NCBI RefSeq assembly: GCF_003052515.2
Contig: NZ_QARE02000012.1
Coordinates: forward strand, 1 to 64,000
From: Pseudomonas sp. RIT409
Lineage (GTDB): Bacteria; Pseudomonadota; Gammaproteobacteria; Pseudomonadales; Pseudomonadaceae
Reading direction: 5' to 3'
Length of the DNA: 64,000 bases
Of the stretch, positions 52,494-60,789 are shown piece after piece. The number at the start of each line of letters is the position of its first letter. Within the stretch, counting starts at the first letter, position 1. A program made the position numbers and the translations under genes. The notes beneath the pieces were generated by a model. The model did not search any database. It was not told the origin of the DNA and was given only the letters and a program-made list of their open reading frames with translations.

Positions 52494-52838
52494 ATGAAAC
52501 ACTGGGCGGGAGCGGTAGCGCTGGCGATGCTGGCGGGTTGCACGAGCATGAGTGAAGTGCGTTCGGCCGGGCCGGCACAGGTCTATTCGAGTGAGAAGCC
52601 AGCCGCGGCTGTCGCCGAATGCATCAAAGTGAGCTGGGCCAACGTGCAGCTGTTTGGAGATGTTGCCGACGTGTTCATGGAAAATGGCAAAGCCGGTGAT
52701 TTCACGGTGTACACCACGGAAAGCGAGTACTTTGCCGACGTCAGCGGCAAGGGGGGTGCGACGACGATCAACTTCTACGCCAAACCCGGCGCGAAGGTGA
52801 TCGAGCAGCGCGGGGCGGTGGTCGCCACCTGCCTCTGA
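52494..52838 (+). CDS. Small lipoprotein of unknown function
   Basis: The 114-residue product has a short signal peptide with lipobox LAGC followed by TSMSEVRSAGPAQVYSSEKPAAAVAECIKVSWANVQLFGD. A conserved pattern of two cysteines in the mature part (AAVAECI and the terminal ATCL) could form a disulfide. Similar conserved lipoproteins occur in Pseudomonas, but I do not know a function. ATG follows AAAGGA. Confidence 0.72.
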   Translation: MKHWAGAVALAMLAGCTSMSEVRSAGPAQVYSSEKPAAAVAECIKVSWANVQLFGDVADVFMENGKAGDFTVYTTESEYFADVSGKGGATTINFYAKPGAKVIEQRGAVVATCL

Positions 52839-52852
52839 TCCGCTGACTGAAT

Positions 52853-52890
52853 GCCCTGAGGCGCCGGTGTACGGTGCGTCAGGGCTTGTT
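52853..52890. terminator. Convergent terminator between the lipoprotein and DUF5666 genes
   Basis: GCCCTGA and TCAGGGC pair, with an inner stem GCGCCG/CGGTGC around the loop GTGTA, and TTGTT follows on the plus strand. It lies between the plus-strand lipoprotein stop (52838) and the minus-strand stop (52898). Confidence 0.65.
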
Positions 52891-52897
52891 CAAACTG

Positions 52898-53524
52898 TCA
52901 CATCGGCGGAGTGACGCCATTCTCTCCCGCGGAAATCGACAGCGCTGTCAGTGTGCCGTCAGCGTCTGGCTGGGCTTGCAGCACCACTTTTACCCCAGGC
53001 TTGAGCAGGCTGCGATCCGCGGGCGTCAAGCTGACGATGGGGACGTCATCCGGAATCACGATTTTCTTCTGACCCCCTTTGTAGTTAACGGTAATCGTGC
53101 GTCCGTTGCTGGTGACCAGATCGCCCACCGACCCGTTTGTCATGGTGCTGTCCTTGCCCAGGTCAAACGCGCGGTGGCCGTCGCCGGTGCCTGCCATCTC
53201 GGGCGGGAAGACGTGAACTTCCAGCGCCTTGAGGGTGCCATCCGCTTGCGGGATGGCCGCCGAGCCCACATAGCTGCCCGGCTTGATGTCCGACACCTGG
53301 GCAAGCCTCACAGCGCGCACTTGGGTCTTCTCAGTCAACCTGACCTGGACGTCCTCCCCCCGATTGCTGTGAATCTTTAACGCGTCGCTTTCGACGGCGG
53401 TGATGGCGCCGCGTACGCGCGTGGGCTTGCCGTCGTCGGCGTGGGCAGCAGGGCCCCAGAGCAATGCCGAAGCCAGCAGCCCCGAGAGCAACAGCGCGCC
53501 CTGTGATCGTTGGGTGTTTTTCAT
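52898..53524 (-). CDS. Exported DUF5666-like protein
   Basis: The 208-residue protein has a signal peptide ending AAHA, then two OB-like repeats: RVRGAITAVESDALKIHSNRGEDVQVRLTEKTQVRAV and a second with VGDLVTSNGRTITVNYKGGQKKIVIPDDVPIV, followed by KPGVKVVLQAQPDADGTLTAL. This matches the DUF5666 pattern. Periplasmic, function unknown. Confidence 0.72.
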   Translation of the reverse strand: MKNTQRSQGALLLSGLLASALLWGPAAHADDGKPTRVRGAITAVESDALKIHSNRGEDVQVRLTEKTQVRAVRLAQVSDIKPGSYVGSAAIPQADGTLKALEVHVFPPEMAGTGDGHRAFDLGKDSTMTNGSVGDLVTSNGRTITVNYKGGQKKIVIPDDVPIVSLTPADRSLLKPGVKVVLQAQPDADGTLTALSISAGENGVTPPM

Positions 53525-53952
53525 TGAGGCGTTGTCCTGTGGAGGGTAGGAAGTAGAAGGGTAGCCTCATCCCACTGCGCGGTGGGTGACATTGCTGTCA
53601 GAAACGGACAGCGCAAGGGCTAAGCGGAGCGGGATGATCAACGTGTAATGCCCGCTGTACATAGGCTAGTTGCATGGTTCACTCGAACTCGCTTGCGCAC
53701 GTGTGCGTCGGCCTGTTCATGGGGGCTGGAGGCGTCGTTCTCCACCTTGTTGGTGGCGAAGAGGGTGGATCATCGGGGGCAGCGACCGACCCGCCCCGGT
53801 CAAGGCGGAATCGAGTATCGAGAGCAGCTTTCCCGGACATCGCGACGACCCCTGCCTGATAGGGTGGCGCAAGCAGAATGCGGAGTTACTCGGCCTCGGC
53901 CAGCGCTGGTGAAAGGCATGCGCCATCGTCAAGATGGCGCACGCCTGGGCGG
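53525..53952. other. Intergenic region; no convincing gene
   Basis: This 428-base gap lies between the DUF5666 gene and dacB, both on the minus strand. A plus-strand frame at 53674-53859 would encode a 61-residue peptide with a short hydrophobic start, but it lacks a ribosome site and a recognisable family. No terminator for dacB with a clear T-run is visible. Confidence 0.35.
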
Positions 53953-55422
53953 TCAAGGCTGCTGCAGGGAGAGCGTGGTGTTCGCCAGCTTTGGCTGGTT
54001 GAACATGCTGACCAAGGCTTCATCCAGGATCGACGACGCGCCCCATGGACGGGAGTCGTTGAGGATCGCCACCACGACCCAGGTGTTGCCGTTGCTGTCG
54101 CGGCTGAAGCCGGCAATGGCCCGTACGGTATTCAATGTGCCCGTCTTGATGTGCGCTTCGCCGCGCAATGCAGTGCGCTTGAGGCGTTTGCGCATGGTGC
54201 CGTCCATGCCCGCCAGCGGCAGTGAGCTCATGAACTCGGCTTGATAAGGGCTGTTCCAGGCTGCCTGAAGCATTTGCGCCATCTCTCTGGCGCTCACACG
54301 TTCTGCGCGGGACAGGCCCGAACCGTTTTCCATCACCAGGTGCGGGGCAGTGATGCCTTTTTTCGCCAGCCACTGACGGATCACCCGTTGCGCCGCCTTG
54401 GCGTCGTCACCGTCGGCTTCATTGCGGAATTCCGACCCCAGGCTCAGGAACAGTTGCTGGGCCATGGTGTTGTTACTGAATTTATTGATGTCGCGGATGA
54501 TTTCCGCCAGGTCCGGCGAGTAGGCCTTGGCCAACAGCTTGGCGCTGCCGGGGACCACGTCCAGACGGTCCTTGCCCAGGATTGTGCCGCCCAGTTCCTG
54601 CCAGATCGCGCGCACGGCGCCTGCGGTATAGGTCGGGTGATCGAGCAGCGACAGGTAGGTCTGCGAGTTGCAGCCATCCCCCAACTGACCGGACACCGTC
54701 ACGGTAATGCCGCCATCGGTGTCGGGCACCGGGTTGTACAGCACGTCGCCCGTGCATTTGTTGGACGCCAGGGCCTTCACCTGGTTGTTGATGTGAATGG
54801 CCGCAATCGGCGGTTCCACCGACACCAGAATCTTGCCGCCGTCATTGCGGGTCACGAAGCGCAGCGCCTTCAGGTTGACCATCAGGGCGTCGGGGCGGAC
54901 CAGGAACGGTTTGTTCTTGTCGTTGCCGTCGTCGTCGAACACCGGCAATTGCGGCTGGATGAAATGACTGCGGTCCAGCACCAGATCGCCGGTGATCTGC
55001 TGCACACCGTTGGCCCGCAGATCACGCATCAGCAGCCAGAGCTTTTCCATGTTGAGTTTCGGGTCGCCGCCACCCTTGAGGTAGAGGTTGCCGCGCAGGA
55101 CACCGTTGCTCAACGTGCCGTCGGTGTAGAACTCGGTTTTCCACTGGTGGGTCGGGCCGAGCATTTCCAGCGCGGCATAGGTGGTGACCAGCTTCATCGT
55201 GGAAGCCGGGTTGACCGAAACGTCGGCGTTGTAGACGGTCGGGGTACCGGGACCCGTCAGTGGCAGCAGCACCAGCGACAGGGCGCTGTTATCGAGCTTG
55301 CTGGCCTTCAGCGCTGCTGCGACCTTGGGCGGCAGCGCAGTGTTGACCGGTGCAGCGGAAACGGACAGGGAAAACGGCAGTAGCAGGGAGGCGAACAACA
55401 GCGGACGCAAAGATTTGATCAT
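53953..55422 (-). CDS. dacB: D-alanyl-D-alanine carboxypeptidase/endopeptidase, PBP4 type
   Basis: The 489-residue protein has a signal peptide ending VSAA and the peptidase S13 fold with all active-site motifs: SxxK in PASTMKLVTTY, SNN in KFSNNTMAQ and KTG in HIKTGTLNTVR. The long insertion domain between the first two motifs (about residues 75-300) is typical of PBP4. It trims stem peptides or cleaves cross-links in peptidoglycan and, in P. aeruginosa, loss of dacB raises AmpC expression. Transcribed alone. Confidence 0.94.
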   Translation of the reverse strand: MIKSLRPLLFASLLLPFSLSVSAAPVNTALPPKVAAALKASKLDNSALSLVLLPLTGPGTPTVYNADVSVNPASTMKLVTTYAALEMLGPTHQWKTEFYTDGTLSNGVLRGNLYLKGGGDPKLNMEKLWLLMRDLRANGVQQITGDLVLDRSHFIQPQLPVFDDDGNDKNKPFLVRPDALMVNLKALRFVTRNDGGKILVSVEPPIAAIHINNQVKALASNKCTGDVLYNPVPDTDGGITVTVSGQLGDGCNSQTYLSLLDHPTYTAGAVRAIWQELGGTILGKDRLDVVPGSAKLLAKAYSPDLAEIIRDINKFSNNTMAQQLFLSLGSEFRNEADGDDAKAAQRVIRQWLAKKGITAPHLVMENGSGLSRAERVSAREMAQMLQAAWNSPYQAEFMSSLPLAGMDGTMRKRLKRTALRGEAHIKTGTLNTVRAIAGFSRDSNGNTWVVVAILNDSRPWGASSILDEALVSMFNQPKLANTTLSLQQP

Positions 55423-55750
55423 TCAATAAAACCCTACTGCAGAAAGAGGGGAACAATGAGGGGATGAATTCCCTCGTGACCTGAACAGGGACCGGAACCC
55501 GAAGCTGTTTGTCGCGGAAAATGGAGGGTCGCCCGATCCTGTGCGGCATTATGCCCCAAGGTGGCGTGACTTGCGCCGGGAAACCGCCGTCAGAAGCGGC
55601 TATTTTTGTAGGTGCCTGGCTGGGGGCGTCATGAACGCGTTGAAAGGCGTTCGTTGCGCCGAAGGATCAACGTCGGCTCCGGGCCATTCCGCGCCCCCAT
55701 GAAAAAACCGCCCCAGGGGGCGGTTTTCGTCGGCGCGTGCAGCGGGCGGA
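55423..55750. other. Intergenic region between dacB and yggL
   Basis: The 328-base gap holds the dacB promoter near its left end and the yggL terminator at 55704-55727. No frame with coding character is present in the remainder. Confidence 0.5.
55701..55727 (-). terminator. Rho-independent terminator of yggL
   Basis: AAAACCGCCCC and GGGGCGGTTTT form an 11-base stem with a very short loop; the minus-strand read ends in a T-run (TTTTTTC). It lies 24 bases after the yggL stop. The shorter T-run on the plus strand may allow two-way use. Confidence 0.85.
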
Positions 55751-56095
55751 TCAGGAAGCCGGATTGATCGGCTTTTCCGGGTACCAGGCGTCCAGCAGCG
55801 GGCTGACTTCGACTTTGGTCACTTCGCTGCGGCCCTTGAGCCAGGCTTCGACGGTGGCCCGTTGCTCTTCGGTGACCGAGCCGCGTTCTGCCAGGCAGAC
55901 CAGGCCGTAGTCGTCACCGCCTACGTAATCCAGGCCATTGGCGTCCATGGCTTCGGTCAGGAATGCGTCGAGGAAGGCGTCGATCGCCTGGTCGTCCAGA
56001 CCCTCTTTGAATTCCAGATTGAGCTCGAAGCCCAGTTCCTGGAACTCGTCAACACAGAGTTTTTTGCGCAGACGACGGGAGCGGTTAGTGGCCAT
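55751..56095 (-). CDS. yggL: YggL-family 50S ribosome-binding protein
   Basis: The 114-residue protein matches YggL (DUF469): RSRRLRKKLCVDEFQELGFELNLEF at the N-terminus, AIDAFLDAFLTEAMDANGLDYVGG, and the C-terminal RATVEAWLKGRSEVTKVEVSPLLDAWYP. In E. coli YggL is a ribosome-binding protein linked to adenine metabolism. ATG at 56095; monocistronic with its own terminator. Confidence 0.92.
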   Translation of the reverse strand: MATNRSRRLRKKLCVDEFQELGFELNLEFKEGLDDQAIDAFLDAFLTEAMDANGLDYVGGDDYGLVCLAERGSVTEEQRATVEAWLKGRSEVTKVEVSPLLDAWYPEKPINPAS

Positions 56096-56256
56096 GAAGC
56101 ATTCCTCTTAGGTAATTTCGGGGCGCAGTCTACCAGCTAACCCCGGCGGCTGCCTCTTCCTTGATACGCCGCGGCGATGACGCAGGTCATGGACAGTCAT
56201 TCGTCCGCCGAGCCGTGAAGTACGATCCTGCATCGCAGCCGTAAGGTGTCCGGGCG

Positions 56257-57072
56257 TCATGAGCCGCGGGTACGCTCGTTGCGCCGACGCAGCGCTTCCA
56301 TGGTAAGCAATAGCAGCAGTGCGCTAGCGACCATCAGGGTGGCGGCGGCGGCAATAGTCGGGTTCAGGTTTTCCTTGATTCCGGCAAACATCTGGATCGG
56401 CAACGTCTTCTGCGCCGGGGTCGAAAGAAACAGCGTCACCACGACCTCATCGAACGAGGTGGCGAACGCCAGGAGCGCGCCGCTCAGCACGCCGGGTGCA
56501 ATGAGGGGGAGGGTGATGCGCCGAAAACCGTACCACGGCGAGGCGCCCAGGCTCGCAGCCGCTCGAGTGAAGTTGCGATTGTAGCCCTCCAGAGTGGCGT
56601 TCACCGTGATCAGCACGAAGGGCGCGCCGAGCACTGCATGGGCGATCACCAGGCCGGTGTACGTATTGAGCAGACCCAGACGGGCAAAAAAGAAATACAA
56701 CCCGACCGCGACAATGACCACCGGGGCGACCATGGGCGAGATTAGGATCGCCATGATCAGTGCCTTGCCTTTGAACTCGCCCCGAGACAGGCCCACCGAC
56801 GCCAACGTCCCCAGAACGGTCGCAAGCAACGTGGCGAGGGGGGCGATTTTCAGGCTATTGCCCACGGCCTGCATCCATTCGCCGGAGCCGAAGAACTCTC
56901 GGTACCACCGCAGCGACAGACCACTGAGGGGGTAGGTCAGGAAGGAGCCTTCGTTGAACGACAGCGGCACGATCACCAGGATGGGCACGATGAGGAACAG
57001 CAACATGCAGAGGCTGTACAGGCTCAGCAACGGGCGCAGCAGGCGCATCTCCCAAGGATCGACATTTTTCAT
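56257..57072 (-). CDS. Polyamine-type ABC transporter permease (PotC-like)
   Basis: The 271-residue permease has six helices and the EAA loop NRNFTRAAASLGASPWYGFRRITLPLIAPG, with PLSFNEGSFLTYPLSGLSLRWYREFF between the first two helices, a PotC/PotI signature. The C-terminal FATSFDEVVVTLFLSTPAQKTLPIQMF is also typical. It is the last gene of the importer operon, 10 bases after its PotB-like partner. Confidence 0.92.
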   Translation of the reverse strand: MKNVDPWEMRLLRPLLSLYSLCMLLFLIVPILVIVPLSFNEGSFLTYPLSGLSLRWYREFFGSGEWMQAVGNSLKIAPLATLLATVLGTLASVGLSRGEFKGKALIMAILISPMVAPVVIVAVGLYFFFARLGLLNTYTGLVIAHAVLGAPFVLITVNATLEGYNRNFTRAAASLGASPWYGFRRITLPLIAPGVLSGALLAFATSFDEVVVTLFLSTPAQKTLPIQMFAGIKENLNPTIAAAATLMVASALLLLLTMEALRRRNERTRGS

Positions 57073-57082
57073 GGCAGGTTCC

Positions 57083-58330
57083 TCAGGCAGGTGTGTGCGC
57101 GGAGCGTGACACTTTGGTGTACACCCAGTACAGCAAGAGCACGATGATCAACAACTGGCTGCTCAGGGCCGTCGCCATGCCCCAATTGATGGTGGTGTTG
57201 GTGTAGTAGGCCACGAAATAACTGATCATCTGATCGCCGGGGCCGCCCAGCAACGCGGGGGTGATGTAGTAACCGATCGCCATGATGAACACCAGCAGGG
57301 CACCCGCGGCGACGCCGGCGTACGTCTGCGGCACGTACACCCGGCGAAAGGCGGTCAGCGGGTGAGCGCCGAGTGAAATTGCTGCATTGGTGTAGCGCGG
57401 ATCGATGCCCTTCATCACTGCGTACAGCGGCAGGATCAGAAACGGCAGAAGGATGTGAGTCATCGAAATCAGCACGCCGGTTCGATTGAACACCAGCGCC
57501 AGGGGTTTCTCCAGCACATGCAGACTCATCAGCGTGTCGTTCACCAGGCCGCCGGATTGCAGCATCACGATCCAACTGGCCGTGCGCACGATCAAGGATG
57601 TCCAGAACGGCAGCAACACGAATATCAGTAACAGATTGGCGCGCCGGGGAGGCTGGCGAGCCAGCCAGTACGCCAATGGGTAGCCCAGCACGACACACAG
57701 GAGCGTCACCAGCCCCGCGATCGCCAGTGAGCGTTGCAAAACTTCCAGGTACAATGCCTTGCCTGGGTCGACCGGGCGAATCTGGCCCGCTTCGCGTTTC
57801 AGATCGAACGCCGACAGCCAGTAAAGGCTGGTATAGCGCGCCCCGAGTGCTTTGAACGTGGCCCAGGTTTGAACGTCATCGAGGGCTGGAACCGCCTGGC
57901 GCAAGCGTTCGCGCAGGGGTTCGCCAGGGGCAGGCAGTTTGCTCAGGACTGCCGCAGGGATGCTGCGCAACGCCTGGCTTTCATAGCCCAGGCGTCGGTT
58001 CAACGCAAACAGTTGCCCCCGACTTCGTGCGTTGCGCAAGTCTTCAGCGAACGCGCCGAACACCGCTTCACCCGGCACCGCCTGGCCGTCCCACTGTGCC
58101 AAGAGCGACAGTGTGCGGGGGAGGGCGGTGGCCACTTCCGGGTTGTCGACGCTGCGGGTCAACAGCCCGCCGATGGGTGTCAGGAAGCCCACCAGCAACA
58201 GCGTCAGCAAGGGTAAGAGCAGCATGATGGAGCGCCGTGTGTGGCTACGCCGCGCCGCGCGGATCCGCCAGGCAAGGTCGCGAGGCGCATTGGCAGGCAT
58301 CGGTGGTTCCAACGTCAGGGCGTCAGGCAT
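57083..58330 (-). CDS. Polyamine-type ABC transporter permease (PotB-like), with long periplasmic loop
   Basis: The 415-residue permease is larger than PotB (about 280) because roughly 130 extra residues sit between the first helix (SIMLLLPLLTLLLVGFLTPIGGLL) and the second, predicted to be periplasmic. The rest is standard: LPFWTSLIVRTASWIVML, and the EAA-like loop RYTNAAISLGAHPLTAFRRVYVPQTYAG. The enlarged form is known in a branch of opine and polyamine-like importers. ATG at 58330. The extra loop might contact the binding protein. Confidence 0.9.
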   Translation of the reverse strand: MPDALTLEPPMPANAPRDLAWRIRAARRSHTRRSIMLLLPLLTLLLVGFLTPIGGLLTRSVDNPEVATALPRTLSLLAQWDGQAVPGEAVFGAFAEDLRNARSRGQLFALNRRLGYESQALRSIPAAVLSKLPAPGEPLRERLRQAVPALDDVQTWATFKALGARYTSLYWLSAFDLKREAGQIRPVDPGKALYLEVLQRSLAIAGLVTLLCVVLGYPLAYWLARQPPRRANLLLIFVLLPFWTSLIVRTASWIVMLQSGGLVNDTLMSLHVLEKPLALVFNRTGVLISMTHILLPFLILPLYAVMKGIDPRYTNAAISLGAHPLTAFRRVYVPQTYAGVAAGALLVFIMAIGYYITPALLGGPGDQMISYFVAYYTNTTINWGMATALSSQLLIIVLLLYWVYTKVSRSAHTPA

Positions 58331-58376
58331 GAGCGACTCCTCGTCACAGCAGTGTCGGGTTTGGGAAGGGTGGCGT

Positions 58377-59405
58377 TCAGCGCGCGGCCCAGGCGTTGAA
58401 GCGCTGTTCCAGTTCTTCGCCATGGTCGATCCAGAACTGTGTGCTCACCTGCAGCCCTTTCTCGATATCCGGCAGGTTTTTCTGCGTGTTGGCGTCCAGC
58501 AGCGCCATGGCCTGTTTGTTGGTAGGGCGATACGGAATGGTCTCGGCGAACACTTTCTGCTGTTGGGGCTGGCTGACGAAAGCGATGTACTGCTCACCCA
58601 GGGCCTTGTGCGGCGAGCCCTTGACGATGGCCCAACTGTCGAGGTCATAGAGGCTCTGGTCCCAGACGATGGTGAAGGCGTGCCCCTCATTCCGGGCGCT
58701 GGTCACGCGACCGTTGTACGCGGTGGTCATGACCACGTCGCCTGCCACCAGCCATTGCAGCGGTTGGGCGCCAGCCTCCCACCATTGAATGTCGTGTTTG
58801 ATCAGGTCGAGCTTCTTGAACGCCCGGTCAACGCCTTCCGGGGTCGAGAGCACCGTGTACAGATCTTGCGGCTTCACCCCGTCGGCGAGCAGGGCAATTT
58901 CCAGCGTGAACTTGGCGCTTTTGCGCAGCCCACGCTTGCCGGGAAAGGTCTTGGTATCCCAGTAAGCTGCCCAACCGGTCGGGGCGGTTTTCAGTTTGTC
59001 GGCGTTGTAGGTCAGAACGGTCGACCAGAAGTACATGCCGATACCGCACTCGCTGACGGCGCTCTTTTCGAATTGCCCTGGTTCGCCAATCTTGCTCCAG
59101 TCCAGGGGCTCGAACAGGCCTTCGGAACAGCCGCGTACCAGATCAGGGCTTTCGACTTCAACGACGTCCCAACTGACCTGGCCGGTTTCGACCATCGCGC
59201 GGATCTTGGACATCTCACCGTTGTATTCCCCGGCCTGGATGGTGCCCTTTGCGGTGGCATTGAAGGGCTGGTAGAACGCTTTGTCCTGCGCCACCTTGGC
59301 GGCGCCGCCAAACGAGATGACGGTCAGCGGTTCAGCGGCGCTCGTTGAGCCGGCGGACGTGAGGAGGGCGGTCAACAGGGTCATTGCAGCAAATGGCTTG
59401 AGCAT
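58377..59405 (-). CDS. Polyamine-type extracellular substrate-binding protein (PotD/PotF-like)
   Basis: The 342-residue protein has a signal peptide ending STSAAE and the family 1/PotD fold. LTVISFGGAAKVAQDKAFYQPFNATAKG replaces the canonical W..Y first segment; WDVVEVESPDLVRGCSEGLFEPLDW and YFWSTVLTYNADK follow, then WEAGAQPLQWLVAGDVVMTTAYNGR. This branch binds polyamines, opines or other cationic organic compounds. The gene lies 33 bases after the ATPase gene. Ligand unassigned. Confidence 0.9.
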   Translation of the reverse strand: MLKPFAAMTLLTALLTSAGSTSAAEPLTVISFGGAAKVAQDKAFYQPFNATAKGTIQAGEYNGEMSKIRAMVETGQVSWDVVEVESPDLVRGCSEGLFEPLDWSKIGEPGQFEKSAVSECGIGMYFWSTVLTYNADKLKTAPTGWAAYWDTKTFPGKRGLRKSAKFTLEIALLADGVKPQDLYTVLSTPEGVDRAFKKLDLIKHDIQWWEAGAQPLQWLVAGDVVMTTAYNGRVTSARNEGHAFTIVWDQSLYDLDSWAIVKGSPHKALGEQYIAFVSQPQQQKVFAETIPYRPTNKQAMALLDANTQKNLPDIEKGLQVSTQFWIDHGEELEQRFNAWAAR

Positions 59406-59438
59406 GGCGAGTTTCCTGAGGCATCGAGGTTCGGAGGT

Positions 59439-60539
59439 TTAGGCAGGGGTCGCATCCAGCGCCGAGGCATCGGCGCTGTGCCAACAGACAGAAAGGCAAT
59501 GACCTTCGCGCCAGAGCGGTTGCATCTGGGCGATGGGCACCTTGACGTTGAAATCGGGGTTGTCGCCCACGCGCAGCCGGATGCGCACGTGGTCACCCAG
59601 GTAAAGGCATTCTTCGATCCGCCCGCTCAGGCGGCTGTCATAACGCTCATCCCCATCCAGGGTGACCCGTTCGGATCGGATCGACAGCGAGGTGCGGCTG
59701 CCGTCGACCAGTCCTGGCGTGCGACGTGCGAACACCTGCTGACCGGCGTCCAGGCGTACGCGACACCGGTCGGGGTCGAGCGAGTCGAGTTTTCCGGGCA
59801 GCACGTTGGTATCGCCCATGAAGGTGGCGACGAAGGTATTGGCAGGACGCTCGTACAGCGCCTGCGGGGTGTCGACCTGCTGAATCACCCCATCGTTGAA
59901 GATCGCGATGCGATCAGACAGCGTCAGCGCTTCGGACTGATCGTGAGTGACGAAGACCACGGTCAGGCCGAGCTCGCGATGGAGGCGGCGGATTTCCAGC
60001 TGCATCTGTTCGCGCAATTGCTTGTCCAGCGCACCCAGCGGCTCATCCATCAACACCAGCCGTGGTTCGAACACCAGCGCCCTGGCCAGTGCAATGCGCT
60101 GCTGCTGGCCGCCTGACAATTGGCTGGGGTAGCGGTCAGCAAGTTCGGACAGGCGCACCATCTCCAGCGCCCGCTTGACCTTCGCGCGGATGTCGTGCCG
60201 GTTGATCCGTCGCACTTCCAACGGAAAGGCCATGTTTTGCGCGACGGTCATGTGCGGGAACAAAGCATAGTTTTGAAACACCATGCCAATGCCACGCAAG
60301 TGCGCGGGAACGCTTTCGATCGCCTTGCCGTCCAGGTAGATCCTGCCTTGGGTGGGGCTTTCAAAGCCGGCGAGCATCATGAGGCTGGTGGTCTTCCCGG
60401 AGCCGGATGGGCCGAGCAACGTCAGGAATTCGCCCTGCGTCACGTCCAGGTCAAGCTGTTTAACCACTGTCTTGAAACCGTCGTAGCTCTTTTCCACGCC
60501 TCGAAAACTGACGAAGGCCTCTGCGTTGCTGCGGGTCAT
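59439..60539 (-). CDS. Polyamine-type ABC transporter ATP-binding protein (PotA-like)
   Basis: The 366-residue ATPase has Walker A GPSGSGKTT, Q-loop FQNYALFPHM, signature LSGGQQQRIALARAL, Walker B LVLMDEP, and a C-terminal TOBE domain from about residue 270. ATG at 60539 is the family start. It is the first gene of the importer operon, preceded by the palindrome at 60567-60584. Confidence 0.93.
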   Translation of the reverse strand: MTRSNAEAFVSFRGVEKSYDGFKTVVKQLDLDVTQGEFLTLLGPSGSGKTTSLMMLAGFESPTQGRIYLDGKAIESVPAHLRGIGMVFQNYALFPHMTVAQNMAFPLEVRRINRHDIRAKVKRALEMVRLSELADRYPSQLSGGQQQRIALARALVFEPRLVLMDEPLGALDKQLREQMQLEIRRLHRELGLTVVFVTHDQSEALTLSDRIAIFNDGVIQQVDTPQALYERPANTFVATFMGDTNVLPGKLDSLDPDRCRVRLDAGQQVFARRTPGLVDGSRTSLSIRSERVTLDGDERYDSRLSGRIEECLYLGDHVRIRLRVGDNPDFNVKVPIAQMQPLWREGHCLSVCWHSADASALDATPA

Positions 60540-60566
60540 CTCAGGTTCCCCCCCCCGTATATTCAA

Positions 60567-60584
60567 AACATGATGCATCATGTT
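60567..60584. promoter_or_regulatory. Palindromic operator candidate upstream of the importer operon
   Basis: AACATGATGCATCATGTT is an 18-base perfect palindrome, 28 bases before the ATPase start. The same core TGATGCATCA followed by TGTT occurs upstream of the SDR-kinase-phospho-lyase operon (63864-63877). The shared site points to one regulator for both operons. Confidence 0.75.
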
Positions 60585-60789
60585 CGAAGCAGAAATTGTG
60601 CCACTCCTTCACGCCCATCATTTCCTCGGGTTTTACTTCAAATCGTCCGGGAAATGCACCGCGGCTGTGCTGCGGCGCCCTGTTTGAGACCGTGGCACCG
60701 CTACCAACCTTGGTCGACCCGGGTTAAAGACCACTCATGCGCGACGAGGCGCAGCGCTACCGCGCTTGCCCTACCGCTAACCCTGGAAG

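Noticed and set aside
53674..53859. Plus-strand 61-residue frame with a hydrophobic start
   Set aside because: No ribosome site, no conserved pattern and an Arg/Ser/Pro-rich end as in non-coding GC-rich DNA.
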